Assembly: GCF_014384765.1 (NCBI RefSeq)
Contig: NZ_JACRSP010000001.1
Coordinates: 620,001-684,000 of the forward strand
Length of the DNA: 64,000 bases
Source of the DNA: Feifania hominis
GTDB taxonomy: Bacteria; Bacillota; Clostridia; Oscillospirales; Feifaniaceae
Direction of reading: 5' to 3'
The position numbers were made by a program, and so were the translations under genes. Of this stretch, positions 25,125 through 33,723 are shown piece by piece. The notes under the pieces are model-generated. The model had not been told where the DNA came from and ran no database searches. It saw only the letters and a program-made list of their open reading frames with translations. Every line of letters begins with the position of its first letter. Within the stretch, counting starts at the first letter, position 1.

Positions 25125-26195
25125 TCAGATCAGGAATTTGCCCTTTTCATAGATCAGCTTACCATCGAGATAGACTTCGCCCACCCGGCGCAGATCCTTG
25201 ATGATGTCCCAGTGGATGGCCGAGGTGTAAATCTCATCGTAGGGGCGGCCCATCGCGATGTGCATGGTGCCGCCGATCTTCTCGTCAAAGAGAATGTCGG
25301 TTGTAAAGACATCTACCTTGTCGTTGGTTCCAAAGGCGATCTCGCCAATACGGGAGGCGCCCTCATCGGTCGCAAGAACGGTTTTGACAAAGTCGAGGTT
25401 GTCGTCCGCCTCAATGCCGGTGAGCTCGCCCTTGGTAAAGGTCAGCTTGAGATTGTGGATGACTCTGCCGCCGAAGGTCGCGGGCACATCAAACCAGATG
25501 GTTCCATCCACCGTCTCGTAACAGGGAGCCGAGTAGATTTCGCCGCCCGGAATGTTGCCGAGCGCCTCGCTCGGATGCCAGATTTTACCCTTGACCGAAA
25601 ACGAGAGATCGGTGTTCTCACCCACGATGCGCATCTGGTCGCCCTGCTCAAGAAGCTTTGCGATGCGGCTCATCTCGGGCATCTCTTTCGACCAGTCAAC
25701 AAAGCAGGCCTCGAAGAACATATCCATGATTTTCTCGTAATCCACGCCCGCCGTCTGAGCAAAGCGCTCGTTTGGCACGCGGATGAGCGCCCAGCGGGTG
25801 TTCTCCCAGCGGTGGCGCGAGATGATGCCCATCGCTTTCTGGTAGAGCGCGATGTCTTTTGCGTCGATGTCGTAGCACTCGCTCATGTTAAACGCGCCGC
25901 GCAGCGCGATGTAACAGTCAGCCCACTCCATGCCGTACTTCTCGATCTCGGGTACCCAGCCCTTCTGCTCTTCGGTGCCGTATTTGAGAACCTGGTGTTT
26001 GAGCGCTTCACTCATAAACTGAATCTGCGGAAAACCACCCGCCTTGATGCAGTGCTTGTAGACGGCAAGCGCCAGCGGATAGGTCTCTACCTCGTACATG
26101 GCGATCATCAGCTTCTGGCCCTTTTGAACCTCGAGCGAGTGGTTGACCAACAGCTCGCCGAGCCGGTCCCAGCGTTTGTCAGACAGCGTAATCAT
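25125..26195 (-). CDS. M29 family aminopeptidase (second paralogue)
   Basis: 356 aa, same family and motifs: NIPGGEIYSAP, IGEIAFGTND, GGTMHIAMG and HWDIIKD. The N-terminal 150 residues are nearly identical to the neighbouring copies and the region around 170-215 is most variable, where substrate selection might differ (inferred). Its own sigma-A promoter is visible at 26242-26270, so it starts a transcript that also reads the first paralogue. Ribosome site GAGAGGATTTTGCCACG before the ATG. Confidence 0.92.
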   Translation of the reverse strand: MITLSDKRWDRLGELLVNHSLEVQKGQKLMIAMYEVETYPLALAVYKHCIKAGGFPQIQFMSEALKHQVLKYGTEEQKGWVPEIEKYGMEWADCYIALRGAFNMSECYDIDAKDIALYQKAMGIISRHRWENTRWALIRVPNERFAQTAGVDYEKIMDMFFEACFVDWSKEMPEMSRIAKLLEQGDQMRIVGENTDLSFSVKGKIWHPSEALGNIPGGEIYSAPCYETVDGTIWFDVPATFGGRVIHNLKLTFTKGELTGIEADDNLDFVKTVLATDEGASRIGEIAFGTNDKVDVFTTDILFDEKIGGTMHIAMGRPYDEIYTSAIHWDIIKDLRRVGEVYLDGKLIYEKGKFLI

Positions 26196-26241
26196 CGTGG
26201 CAAAATCCTCTCTTTCTGCTGTGAATTTTCACTACAGTTCC

Positions 26242-26270
26242 ATTATATTGTTCCCGCCGTGAGAATACAA
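26242..26270 (-). promoter_or_regulatory. Sigma-A promoter for the two-gene M29 transcript
   Basis: Minus-strand TTGTAT (26265-26270), 17-base spacer, TATAAT (26242-26247), 47 bp before the M29 start. Confidence 0.7.
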
Positions 26271-26290
26271 GGCGTCCGGCTGGTAAACAG

Positions 26291-26324
26291 AAAAAACGGG
26301 CCGATTTTACAAAAAAACCGGCCC
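26291..26324 (-). terminator. Terminator after the third M29 gene
   Basis: Minus-strand GGGCCG, 15-base T/A-rich loop, CGGCCC, then GTTTTTTC. It separates the third M29 gene from the promoter of the other two. Confidence 0.7.
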
Positions 26325-26373
26325 ATTTGTGGTATAGAAATTCCCGATTGGTCCTATTCCTCAGTTATACCAT

Positions 26374-27435
26374 TTAGATGAGAAACTTACCGTTTTCATA
26401 GATGAGCTTCCCGTCGAGCAGCACCTTGCTGTCGTGCTTCATATTCTTGACCATATCCCAATGGATGGCCGAGGTGTACACGCTGTCATAGGGGCGGCCC
26501 ATCGCGATGTGCATGGTGCCGCCCATCTTCTCGTCGATGAGAATGTCCGTCGTATAGACGTCGATGGCGTCGTTTGTGCCAAAGGCGAACTCGCCGATCT
26601 TGGACGCGCCGTCGTCGGTCGAGAGCACGGTCTCGACAAAGTCGAGATTGTCGTCCGCCTCAATCTTGACCAGTTTTCCGGTCTCAAAGGTCAGCTTGAG
26701 ATTGTGGATGACACGGCCGCCGAATGTCGCCGGGAAGTCAAACCAGATGGTTCCATCCACTGTGTGGGCGTGGGGCGCGGTGTTGATCTCCCCACCCGGG
26801 ATGTTTCGCGTGCTCTCGCTCGCGCGCCACTCTTTTCCCTTTGCGGAGAAGCGCAGGTCTGTTCCCGGGGCGATCACATGCACCTCATCGCCCTTGGCGA
26901 GCTCGCCGCAGATGCGCTTCCACTCGGGCACGAGCGTGTCCCAATCCTGGAAGCAGGCGTCGAAGAACATATCCATGATGTGCTCGTAGTCCACGCCGGC
27001 CTGCTGGGCAAAGCGTTCGTTCGGCACACGCACAAGTGCCCAGCGGGTATTCTCCCAGCGGTGGCGCGAGATGATGCCCATCGCCTTCTGGTAGAGCGCG
27101 ATGTCGGCATTGGAAACATCGTAGCATTCGTTGAGATTGAACGCGCCGCGCAGCGCGATGTAGCAGTCGGCCCACTCCATGCCGTATTTCTCAATCTCGG
27201 GCACCCAGCCTTTCTGCTCCTCGGTGCCGTATTTGAGAACCTGGTGCTTGATCGCCTCCGACATAAACTGAATCTGCGGAAAGCCACCTGCGATAACACA
27301 GTGTTTGTAGACCGCAAGAGCCAGCGGATAGGTTTCCACCTCATACATGGCAATCATCAGCTTTTCGCCCTTTTTCACTTCCAGCGAGTGACTGACCAGA
27401 AATTTACCCAGTTCGTCCCAGCGTTTATCAGGCAT
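26374..27435 (-). CDS. M29 family aminopeptidase (third paralogue)
   Basis: 353 aa, same family, with NIPGGEINTAP, IGEFAFGTND, GGTMHIAMG and HWDMVKN: the Asp of the usual HWD-x-x-x-D end is preserved as HWD but the following acidic residue is Asn, unlike its neighbours. GGGAGGGAATTGC precedes the ATG. It sits between the leuB terminator and its own terminator, so it is a separate transcript; two TACAAT boxes lie at 27445-27468 but no good -35 partner was found. Confidence 0.92.
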   Translation of the reverse strand: MPDKRWDELGKFLVSHSLEVKKGEKLMIAMYEVETYPLALAVYKHCVIAGGFPQIQFMSEAIKHQVLKYGTEEQKGWVPEIEKYGMEWADCYIALRGAFNLNECYDVSNADIALYQKAMGIISRHRWENTRWALVRVPNERFAQQAGVDYEHIMDMFFDACFQDWDTLVPEWKRICGELAKGDEVHVIAPGTDLRFSAKGKEWRASESTRNIPGGEINTAPHAHTVDGTIWFDFPATFGGRVIHNLKLTFETGKLVKIEADDNLDFVETVLSTDDGASKIGEFAFGTNDAIDVYTTDILIDEKMGGTMHIAMGRPYDSVYTSAIHWDMVKNMKHDSKVLLDGKLIYENGKFLI

Positions 27436-27473
27436 TGCAATTCCCTCCCAGATATATTGTATCTCGATTGTAT

Positions 27474-27506
27474 CACAAGAAGCCGGCGCAGTAAAGCGCC
27501 GGCTTC
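27474..27506 (-). terminator. Terminator after leuB
   Basis: GAAGCCGGCGC, 6-base loop, GCGCCGGCTTC, a strong 11-bp stem five bases past the leuB stop; on the minus strand it is followed by TTGTGAT, so the U-tract is short. Confidence 0.75.
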
Positions 27507-27510
27507 CCGT

Positions 27511-28584
27511 CTACCCGATTTCGCTGCAGATCAGATCGCCCATCTCGGAGCAGGACACCCGCCTGCCGCCCTCGTCCATGATATCGGCTGTTCGATAGCC
27601 CGCATCGAGCACCGCCGAGACGGCGCGCTCGATTTCAGCGCTCTCCTCATCCAGATCAAAGGAATATTTGAGCATCATGGCGCCCGACAGAATTGTGCCG
27701 ATGGGGTTCGCGAGATTCTGTCCGGCAATATCGGGGGCCGAGCCGTGAATCGGCTCGTACATGCCGTTTTTCGTCTCGCCGAGACTCGACGAGGGAATCA
27801 TGCCAATCGACCCCGTGATCATACTCGCCTCATCCGAGAGAATGTCACCGAACATGTTCTCGGTGACGATCACATCAAACTGGGACGGATCCTTGACAAT
27901 CTGCATCGCCGTGTTGTCGACGAGCATGTCGCTGTAGGCGACATCGGGGTACTCGCGGCTGACCCGGGTGACGACCTCGCGCCAGAGCCGCGAGGTGTCG
28001 AGCACATTCGCCTTGTCGACCGAGGTCACTTTGCCGCGGCGCTTTCTCGCCGTCTCAAAAGCCGTGCGCGCAATGCGCTCGATCTCGTGCTCGCTGTAGA
28101 CCATGATATCGGTCGCCCGTTTCTCTCCGTTTTCCTCCACGGTATCATGTGCGCCGAAGTAGACGCCGCCGATCAGTTCACGCACGACGACAAAGTCAAT
28201 GCCCCGCGCGACAATCTCGGGGTTCAGGGGCGAGGCGGCCCGCAGCTGCGAAAAGAGTTTTGCCGGGCGCAGATTCGCATAGAGTCCCATGGCGCTGCGA
28301 ATGCCGAGCAGCGCCCGCTCCGGGCGGTTGTTCTTGTCGACGCCGTCCCACTTCGGGCCGCCGACGGCGCCGAGCAGCACGCTGTCGCCCGTCAGGCAGG
28401 CGTCGAGACTCTGCTCGGGCAGGCATTTTCCGCAGGCGTCAATGGCGCAGCCGCCCGCGAGAATCTCGTGAAACGAGAACTCGTGGCCGTACTTCGCGCC
28501 GACTTTATCGAGCACTTTCATCGCCTCGGTGACAATTTCAGGGCCGATGCCGTCGCCCTTGATGACGGTGATGTTCTTTTTCAC
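27511..28584 (-). CDS. leuB: 3-isopropylmalate dehydrogenase
   Basis: 357 aa NAD-dependent decarboxylating dehydrogenase, third step of leucine synthesis. Motifs: VIKGDGIGPEIVTEAMKVLDK, the substrate-binding ERALLGIRSAMGLYANLRP, VVRELIGGVYFG, YSDMLVDNTAMQIV, and the NAD loop GSIGMIPSSSLGETKNGMYEPIHGSAPDIAGQ. Last gene of leuACDB; overlaps the leuD stop by four bases and ends at a terminator. Confidence 0.97.
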   Translation of the reverse strand: MKKNITVIKGDGIGPEIVTEAMKVLDKVGAKYGHEFSFHEILAGGCAIDACGKCLPEQSLDACLTGDSVLLGAVGGPKWDGVDKNNRPERALLGIRSAMGLYANLRPAKLFSQLRAASPLNPEIVARGIDFVVVRELIGGVYFGAHDTVEENGEKRATDIMVYSEHEIERIARTAFETARKRRGKVTSVDKANVLDTSRLWREVVTRVSREYPDVAYSDMLVDNTAMQIVKDPSQFDVIVTENMFGDILSDEASMITGSIGMIPSSSLGETKNGMYEPIHGSAPDIAGQNLANPIGTILSGAMMLKYSFDLDEESAEIERAVSAVLDAGYRTADIMDEGGRRVSCSEMGDLICSEIG

Positions 28585-29081
28585 TTCGCCGCCCCCTGTT
28601 TTTTGCGGATGGCGTTCATCAGGCCGTTCGCCTCGATGATCTCACGGATGAAAGGCGGAAACGGCTCGGCTTGATAGGTCTCTTTCCGGGTGAGATTGGT
28701 GATGACGCCCGTGTCAAAGTCCACCGAGACCTCGTCGCCGTTTTGGATGCGGTCACTCGCCGGCTCGCACTCGAGAATGGCAAGGCCGATGTTGATGGAA
28801 TTGCGGTAGAAGATGCGTGCAAAGGACTTCGCAATGACGCACGACACGCCGGCCGCCTTGATGGCGATGGGCGCGTGCTCGCGAGAGGAGCCGCAGCCGA
28901 AATTCCAGCCTGCGACGATGATGTCGTCCTGCTTGACTCTCTTGATGAAGTCCCTGTCGATGTCCTCCATGCAGTGGGCCGCGAGCTCCGCGTGATTCGG
29001 CGTGTTCAGATAGCGCGCCGGGATGATGACGTCGGTGTTGACATTGTCCTCATATTTGTGGACGAATCCTTTTGTTTTCAT
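28581..29081 (-). CDS. leuD: 3-isopropylmalate dehydratase small subunit
   Basis: 166 aa, the short archaeal/clostridial-type small (swivel) subunit. Contains VNTDVIIPARYLNT and the active-site loop GWNFGCGSSREHAPIAIKAAGVSCVIAKSFARIFYRNSINIGL. Forms the isopropylmalate isomerase with LeuC. Its start overlaps the LeuC stop by one base and its stop overlaps leuB by four. Confidence 0.97.
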   Translation of the reverse strand: MKTKGFVHKYEDNVNTDVIIPARYLNTPNHAELAAHCMEDIDRDFIKRVKQDDIIVAGWNFGCGSSREHAPIAIKAAGVSCVIAKSFARIFYRNSINIGLAILECEPASDRIQNGDEVSVDFDTGVITNLTRKETYQAEPFPPFIREIIEANGLMNAIRKKQGAAK

Positions 29082-30361
29082 CAGACTGCCTCCTTACAAA
29101 TGCTGTCAGGGCCCGCAATTTTGCCCGCGACGGCCGAAGCCGCCGCAACCGCCGGGGACGCGAGGTAAACTTCACTGCCCGGATGGCCCATACGGCCGAC
29201 GAAGTTTCGGTTTGTCGTGGTGACCGCGCGCTCGCCGTCGGCAAGAATTCCCATGTAGCCGCCGAGGCAGGGTCCGCAGGTCGGCGTCGAGACGACGCAG
29301 CCCGCGTCGATAAACGTCTCAAGATAGCCTCTCTTCATGGCTTCCTTGTAGATATGCTGGGTAGCGGGAATGATGATGGCCCGCACGCCGTCGGCGACTT
29401 TTCTGCCCTTGAAAATCTCCGCCGCCGCCGCAAGGTCGGAAAGTCTTCCGTTTGTGCAGGAGCCGATCACGACCTGGTCAATTTTGACATCTCCCACCTT
29501 GTCAATGGTGCGGGTATTGTCGGGCTGGTGCGGAAAAGATACGGTCGGCTTGATCTCGCCAAGGTCGATTTCGATGGTCTGCTCATACTCGGCGTCCGGG
29601 TCGGCCCGGTAGACCTGATAGGGCCGTTTGACCCGCCCGGTGATGTAGTCGACCGTCACATCGTCCACCTCAAAGATGCCGTTTTTGCCGCCGGCCTCAA
29701 TCGCCATGTTGCAGATGCAGAGCCGGTCGTCCATGGTCAGGTGTGCGCAGCCGGGGCCCGTAAACTCCATGGAACGGTAGAGCGCGCCATCGACGCCGAT
29801 CTTTCCGATGATGTGCAGGATGACGTCCTTACCGCTGACCCATCTGCCCGGCTTGCCGGTCAGAACAAAGCGGATGGCTGCCGGCACTTTGAACCACAGC
29901 TCGCCCGTCGCCATGCCGGCGGCCATATCGGTGCTGCCGACGCCGGTGGAAAAGGCGCCAAGCGCTCCGTAGGTACAGGTGTGAGAATCGGCGCCGATCA
30001 CAAGCTCGCCGGGACCCACAAGCCCCTTTTCCGGAAGCAGGGCGTGCTCAATGCCCATCTGGCCGACGTCGAAGAAATTCTCCACATTCATCGACTTTGC
30101 AAAGGTGCGGCACTGCTTGCACTGCTCGGCGGATTTGATGTCCTTGTTCGGGACAAAGTGGTCGAGTACAATCGCAATCTTGCTGCGGTTGAAGATGCCG
30201 TCAAAGCCCGCTTTTTCAAATTCGTTGATGGCGACCGGAGTCGTGATGTCGTTGCCCAGTACCAGATCGAGCTTTGCGTTGACAAGCTCGCCCGCGTGGA
30301 CCTCGCTTTTGCCCGCGTGCGCGGCGATGATTTTTTGCGTCATGGTCATTCCCATTTTCAA
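29081..30361 (-). CDS. leuC: 3-isopropylmalate dehydratase large subunit
   Basis: 426 aa, the HACN/IPMI short type found with the short LeuD. Aconitase fold with cluster cysteines in VVIGSCTNGRLSDL and STPTCGPCLGGYMGIL; also GADSHTCTYGALGAFSTGVGSTDMA. Isomerises 2- to 3-isopropylmalate. Follows leuA by 6 bp. Confidence 0.97.
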   Translation of the reverse strand: MKMGMTMTQKIIAAHAGKSEVHAGELVNAKLDLVLGNDITTPVAINEFEKAGFDGIFNRSKIAIVLDHFVPNKDIKSAEQCKQCRTFAKSMNVENFFDVGQMGIEHALLPEKGLVGPGELVIGADSHTCTYGALGAFSTGVGSTDMAAGMATGELWFKVPAAIRFVLTGKPGRWVSGKDVILHIIGKIGVDGALYRSMEFTGPGCAHLTMDDRLCICNMAIEAGGKNGIFEVDDVTVDYITGRVKRPYQVYRADPDAEYEQTIEIDLGEIKPTVSFPHQPDNTRTIDKVGDVKIDQVVIGSCTNGRLSDLAAAAEIFKGRKVADGVRAIIIPATQHIYKEAMKRGYLETFIDAGCVVSTPTCGPCLGGYMGILADGERAVTTTNRNFVGRMGHPGSEVYLASPAVAAASAVAGKIAGPDSICKEAV

Positions 30362-30367
30362 ACCCTC

Positions 30368-31873
30368 CTATTCTGCTGTGGCGATCTTGTTGACGCCATT
30401 GATATACGCTTTGATGCTCGCCTCGAGAATGTCGGTCGAGAGTCCCCGGCCGGTGATCTGCCGCCCGTCGTGGCTCAGGCGGACCACCACTTCGCCGAGT
30501 GCATCCTCACCGTCGGTCACCGACTGGATGGTGTAGTTGTCGAGCGTGGCACCGGTCTTGGTGATCTTGTCAATGGCGTGGAACGCCGCGTCGATGGGCC
30601 CCGCGCCGCCGGCCACTTTCTCGATGCTCTCGCCGTCACGCTCCAGCTTGACGGTCGCAGTCGCGGAGATCTGCGTGCCGGTGTTGATGACAAAACTCTT
30701 GAGACTGTAAACCGGCACCACCAGTGCCTTCTGCGAGGAGATCAGCGCCTCGATATCCCGGTCGGTGATGGTCTTCTTCTTGTCGGCCAGCTCCTTGAAG
30801 CGCTCGAACGCCGTCTCGACCTCGCTGTCGGGAATGTCGTGGCCGAGCGAGCGGATCCGATCGACAAAGGCATGCTTACCGGAGTGCTTGCCGAGCACCA
30901 TTGCTTTCTCCGGGATGCCGATGCTCTCCGGCGACATGATCTCGTAGGTCGCCTTGTTGGCGAGAACGCCGTGCTGGTGGATGCCGGACTCGTGTGCGAA
31001 GGCATTCTCGCCCACGATGGCCTTGTTCGGCGCGATGGGCACACCGGTGATGGACGAGAGCAGCTTGCAGGAGCGGTAGATCTGCTTTGTGTTCACATCG
31101 CAGTCCGCATCGTAGACGTCGCGGCGGGTCTTGAGATTCATGACGATCTCCTCAAGGCTTGCGTTGCCTGCGCGCTCGCCGATGCCGCTGACCGTACACT
31201 CGGCCTGCGTCGCGCCCGCGCGGATGGCGGCGAGGGTATTGGCCGTCGCAAGGCCCAGGTCGTTGTGGCAGTGCACCGAGATCACGACGTCGTCGATGCC
31301 GGGCACGTTCTTTTTCAGGTAGTCGATCAGCCCATACATCTCCTCCGGCGTCGCATAGCCCACTGTGTCGGGGATGTTGACGACATTGGCGCCCGCGCGG
31401 ATGGCGGTCGAAATGGCCCGCGCGAGAAATGCCCGGTCGCTGCGCGAAGCATCCTCGGCGGAAAACTCCACATCGGGGCAGAGACTTTTTGCGTAGCGGA
31501 CCATCTCATCGATCTGGGCGATGACCTCTTCCGGCTCCTTTTTGAGCTTGTATTTCATGTGGATGTCGCTTGTCGCGAGAAAGGTGTGAATGACCGGGTG
31601 CACTGCATCCTGCACCGCCTCCCAGGCCCGGTCAATGTCCCCCTTGAGCGCGCGGGAGAGGCTGGCTACCCGGCAGTTTTTCACTGTGCGCGCAATGGCC
31701 TGCACGGCTTTGAAGTCGTCGGGCGAGGCGATGGCAAAACCCGCCTCAATGACGCTCACGCCCAGCGCGTCGAGCTGGCGCGCCATCTCAAGCTTCTCTG
31801 TGAGATTCATGCTGCACCCCGGCGACTGCTCGCCATCGCGCAGGGTCGTGTCGAAGATCTGAATTTTTCTCAT
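30368..31873 (-). CDS. leuA: 2-isopropylmalate synthase
   Basis: 501 aa from the ATG at 31873 (MRKIQIFDTTLRDGEQSPGCSM), with AAGGAGGAATCGAC upstream. Condenses acetyl-CoA with 2-oxoisovalerate, the first committed step of leucine synthesis. TIM-barrel domain with DTTLRDGEQ, HCHNDLGLATANTLAAI and GERAGNASLEE; a linker, then the C-terminal leucine-binding allosteric domain from about residue 375 (VINTGTQISATATVKLERDGE), so feedback inhibition by leucine is expected. First gene of leuACDB, controlled by the T-box leader just upstream. Confidence 0.97.
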   Translation of the reverse strand: MRKIQIFDTTLRDGEQSPGCSMNLTEKLEMARQLDALGVSVIEAGFAIASPDDFKAVQAIARTVKNCRVASLSRALKGDIDRAWEAVQDAVHPVIHTFLATSDIHMKYKLKKEPEEVIAQIDEMVRYAKSLCPDVEFSAEDASRSDRAFLARAISTAIRAGANVVNIPDTVGYATPEEMYGLIDYLKKNVPGIDDVVISVHCHNDLGLATANTLAAIRAGATQAECTVSGIGERAGNASLEEIVMNLKTRRDVYDADCDVNTKQIYRSCKLLSSITGVPIAPNKAIVGENAFAHESGIHQHGVLANKATYEIMSPESIGIPEKAMVLGKHSGKHAFVDRIRSLGHDIPDSEVETAFERFKELADKKKTITDRDIEALISSQKALVVPVYSLKSFVINTGTQISATATVKLERDGESIEKVAGGAGPIDAAFHAIDKITKTGATLDNYTIQSVTDGEDALGEVVVRLSHDGRQITGRGLSTDILEASIKAYINGVNKIATAE

Positions 31874-31906
31874 GTCGATTCCTCCTTTGAAGTTCTGCAG
31901 GAGAAC

Positions 31907-31947
31907 GAAAAAAAGCCCCGCCTCCTGCTTTCGCAAGAGACGAAGGC
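31907..31947 (-). terminator. T-box terminator before leuA
   Basis: GCCTTCGTCTCTTGC, GAAA loop, GCAGGAGGCGGGGC and TTTTTTT on the minus strand; its 5' arm competes with the T-box antiterminator. Confidence 0.88.
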
Positions 31948-32190
31948 TTTATCAGCTTCCGCGGTACCACTCTCATTGGCAACAAATTGCCCACTCACTG
32001 CCATCGGCCTTTCGGCGAATGACGTCTCATTGGTAACGGTGAGAAACCCGTTCTTCCTACTGACCCGGCGGGCGTTCAGTCGACAGCTCTGGGGTGAGTG
32101 ATCGCAGTCGCGCTGCCGCCTCGCACCAGCCGGCGGCTCTCTGAAAGCACGGTGCCATGACCGTTTCCCCATCATCGCTTTTGTTATGTG
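31907..32190 (-). promoter_or_regulatory. Leucine T-box riboswitch in the leuA leader
   Basis: The minus-strand leader has the T-box core GAGAGTGGTACCGCGG (31959-31974), followed by an intrinsic terminator (31907-31947). Stem I is at the 5' end: GGGG near 32171 pairs with CCCC near 32091, and just before the CCCC stands A-CUC-A, giving the specifier codon CUC, leucine. Uncharged tRNA-Leu would pair with the T-box UGG bases and favour the antiterminator, turning on leuACDB when leucine is scarce. The specifier assignment was made by eye without folding. Confidence 0.92.
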
Positions 32191-32193
32191 ATT

Positions 32194-32222
32194 ATATTAC
32201 GGCAGGAAAATCTCTTTGTCAA
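32194..32222 (-). promoter_or_regulatory. Sigma-A promoter of leuACDB
   Basis: TTGACA (32217-32222), 17-base spacer, TAATAT (32194-32199) on the minus strand. The -35 box overlaps the TGA stop of the MocR gene (32219-32221), so the two transcription units touch without any spacer. Confidence 0.85.
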
Positions 32223-33640
32223 GTACTTTTTTCTCTCGTAAACCACGCCCGTGCCAGGCAGGCAAACGCCTGCGGGACATCCCCATCCGCAAGGCCCGCA
32301 TAGCCGATGACCAGCGTCGGCTCGCGGTTCGTAGCGCCCGAATCGAGGTAGTATTCACCAAGTCCCCGGACCAGAACTCCCTGCTGCGCCGCACTGTCAA
32401 TGAGCTCCCGCTCGGTCATGCCGTTTTTCACTCTCAGAAGAAAGTGCAGCCCCGCGCTCTCACCGCTGACGCTGCAGACACCGCGAAAGGGCGCTTGCTC
32501 GAGCTGTGCCAGAATGCGCTCGAGCCGCACACGGTAGCGATTTCGCATGCGCCCAAGATGCCGCCCGAGGTGCCCATCCTCCATAAAGCGGCAGAGCGTG
32601 TGCTGTTCAAAGCGTGACACCGTCGCCGAGTAGGGGCGGTAGCGCTGCTCATAGCGGCGCAGAAGCTCCGGCGGCAGCACCATGTAGGCGATGCGCATCG
32701 AGGGCGCAAGACTTCGTGAAAAGGTGCTGATATAGAGGACTCTGCCGCTGTGGTCGAGCCCCTGCATGGCCGGAATGGGTCTGCTTCCATAGCGGAATTC
32801 ACTGTCGTAGTCGTCCTCAATGAGATAGCGCTGCAGGGCGCTGTTCGCCCAGGCGAGAAGCTCCATGCGCCGCCCGATGGGCATGGTCACGCCGAGCGGA
32901 AACTGGTGCGAGGGCGTCAGATAGGCGACGCTCGCCCCTGTCTGCGCGAGACTGCGGGGCGACATGCCCTCCCGGTCGACGTCGGCGAAGCGGCAGATGC
33001 CGCCGCTGTTCTCTATCACCCGGCAGAACTTGTCGTAGCACGGATTTTCAAAGGCGAAAACAGGGCGCTCGCCAAACAGGCCGCAGACGAGCCCGAGCAG
33101 GTATTCCATACCCGCGCCGACCACAACCTGATCGGGGGTACACCGCACGCCCCGGTACTCGTGAAGATACTTTGCAATGGCGGCGCGCAGAGGTTCGTCG
33201 CCCCTGCGGTCGCCGTGGTTGAGCAGCTCTTCGTTGTGATAGACGATCTCCTTGACGAGCTTTGCCCAGGTCGCATAGGGAAAAGCGCTGGTGTCAACCC
33301 TGTTTGTCGCCAGGCTGTACCGGTAGGTGCGCTCGGGCTCTCTCTTTTGCCATACGGCGCCAGACGGCGCCTCACCCGTCTCGGGCAGCCGGTCGACCCG
33401 GCGCACGTAGAAGCCGCTCTTTGGCTTCGGCTCGACGTATCCCTCGACGCTGAGCATCTCGTAGGCGGTCTCAATGGTATTGAGACTGACTCCCAGGTGG
33501 GCCGACAGCTCCCGCTTCGAGGGGAGCTTTTCCCCCTCGGCAAGGTTTCCGCGGCGAATCTCCCCGACGATGTTCTGATAGATCTGAAGATAGAGCGGCG
33601 AGCGGGAGCTGCGTTCGAGCTTCATGGTCAGCGCGTTCAT
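32219..33640 (-). CDS. MocR-type GntR/aminotransferase regulator without the PLP lysine
   Basis: 473 aa; ATG with AAAGGAGGTCAGTT upstream. N-terminal GntR winged helix at about 10-78 (LYLQIYQNIVGEIRRGNLAEGEKLPSKRELSAHLGVSLNTIETAYEML), linker, then a fold-type I aminotransferase domain as in GabR and PdxR. The cofactor-pocket motif EDDYDSEFRY is present, but where the family has TFSKxLxPxxR this protein has TFSRSLAPSMR: the Schiff-base lysine is Arg (codon CGA). It should not form the normal internal aldimine with PLP. Effector and targets are unknown; leuACDB lies downstream but has its own T-box control. A promoter lies at 33692-33720. Confidence 0.9.
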   Translation of the reverse strand: MNALTMKLERSSRSPLYLQIYQNIVGEIRRGNLAEGEKLPSKRELSAHLGVSLNTIETAYEMLSVEGYVEPKPKSGFYVRRVDRLPETGEAPSGAVWQKREPERTYRYSLATNRVDTSAFPYATWAKLVKEIVYHNEELLNHGDRRGDEPLRAAIAKYLHEYRGVRCTPDQVVVGAGMEYLLGLVCGLFGERPVFAFENPCYDKFCRVIENSGGICRFADVDREGMSPRSLAQTGASVAYLTPSHQFPLGVTMPIGRRMELLAWANSALQRYLIEDDYDSEFRYGSRPIPAMQGLDHSGRVLYISTFSRSLAPSMRIAYMVLPPELLRRYEQRYRPYSATVSRFEQHTLCRFMEDGHLGRHLGRMRNRYRVRLERILAQLEQAPFRGVCSVSGESAGLHFLLRVKNGMTERELIDSAAQQGVLVRGLGEYYLDSGATNREPTLVIGYAGLADGDVPQAFACLARAWFTREKST

Positions 33641-33691
33641 AACTGACCTCCTTTTTTTTCAGAAATAGCTGTTTTCTATGAGTTCAGTTCC

Positions 33692-33720
33692 ATTCTATAC
33701 CCTCGCCCCGGCTGTTTCAA
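33692..33720 (-). promoter_or_regulatory. Sigma-A promoter for the MocR gene
   Basis: TTGAAA (33715-33720), 17-base spacer and TAGAAT (33692-33697) on the minus strand, directly after the ABC-F stop codon. Confidence 0.6.
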
Positions 33721-33723
33721 GCT

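Noticed and set aside
29072..32101. A 1009-codon open frame on the plus strand opposite leuC/leuA
   Set aside because: It is a shadow of the GC-rich leu genes in the opposite strand; no family motif, no ribosome site, and it runs across the T-box leader.
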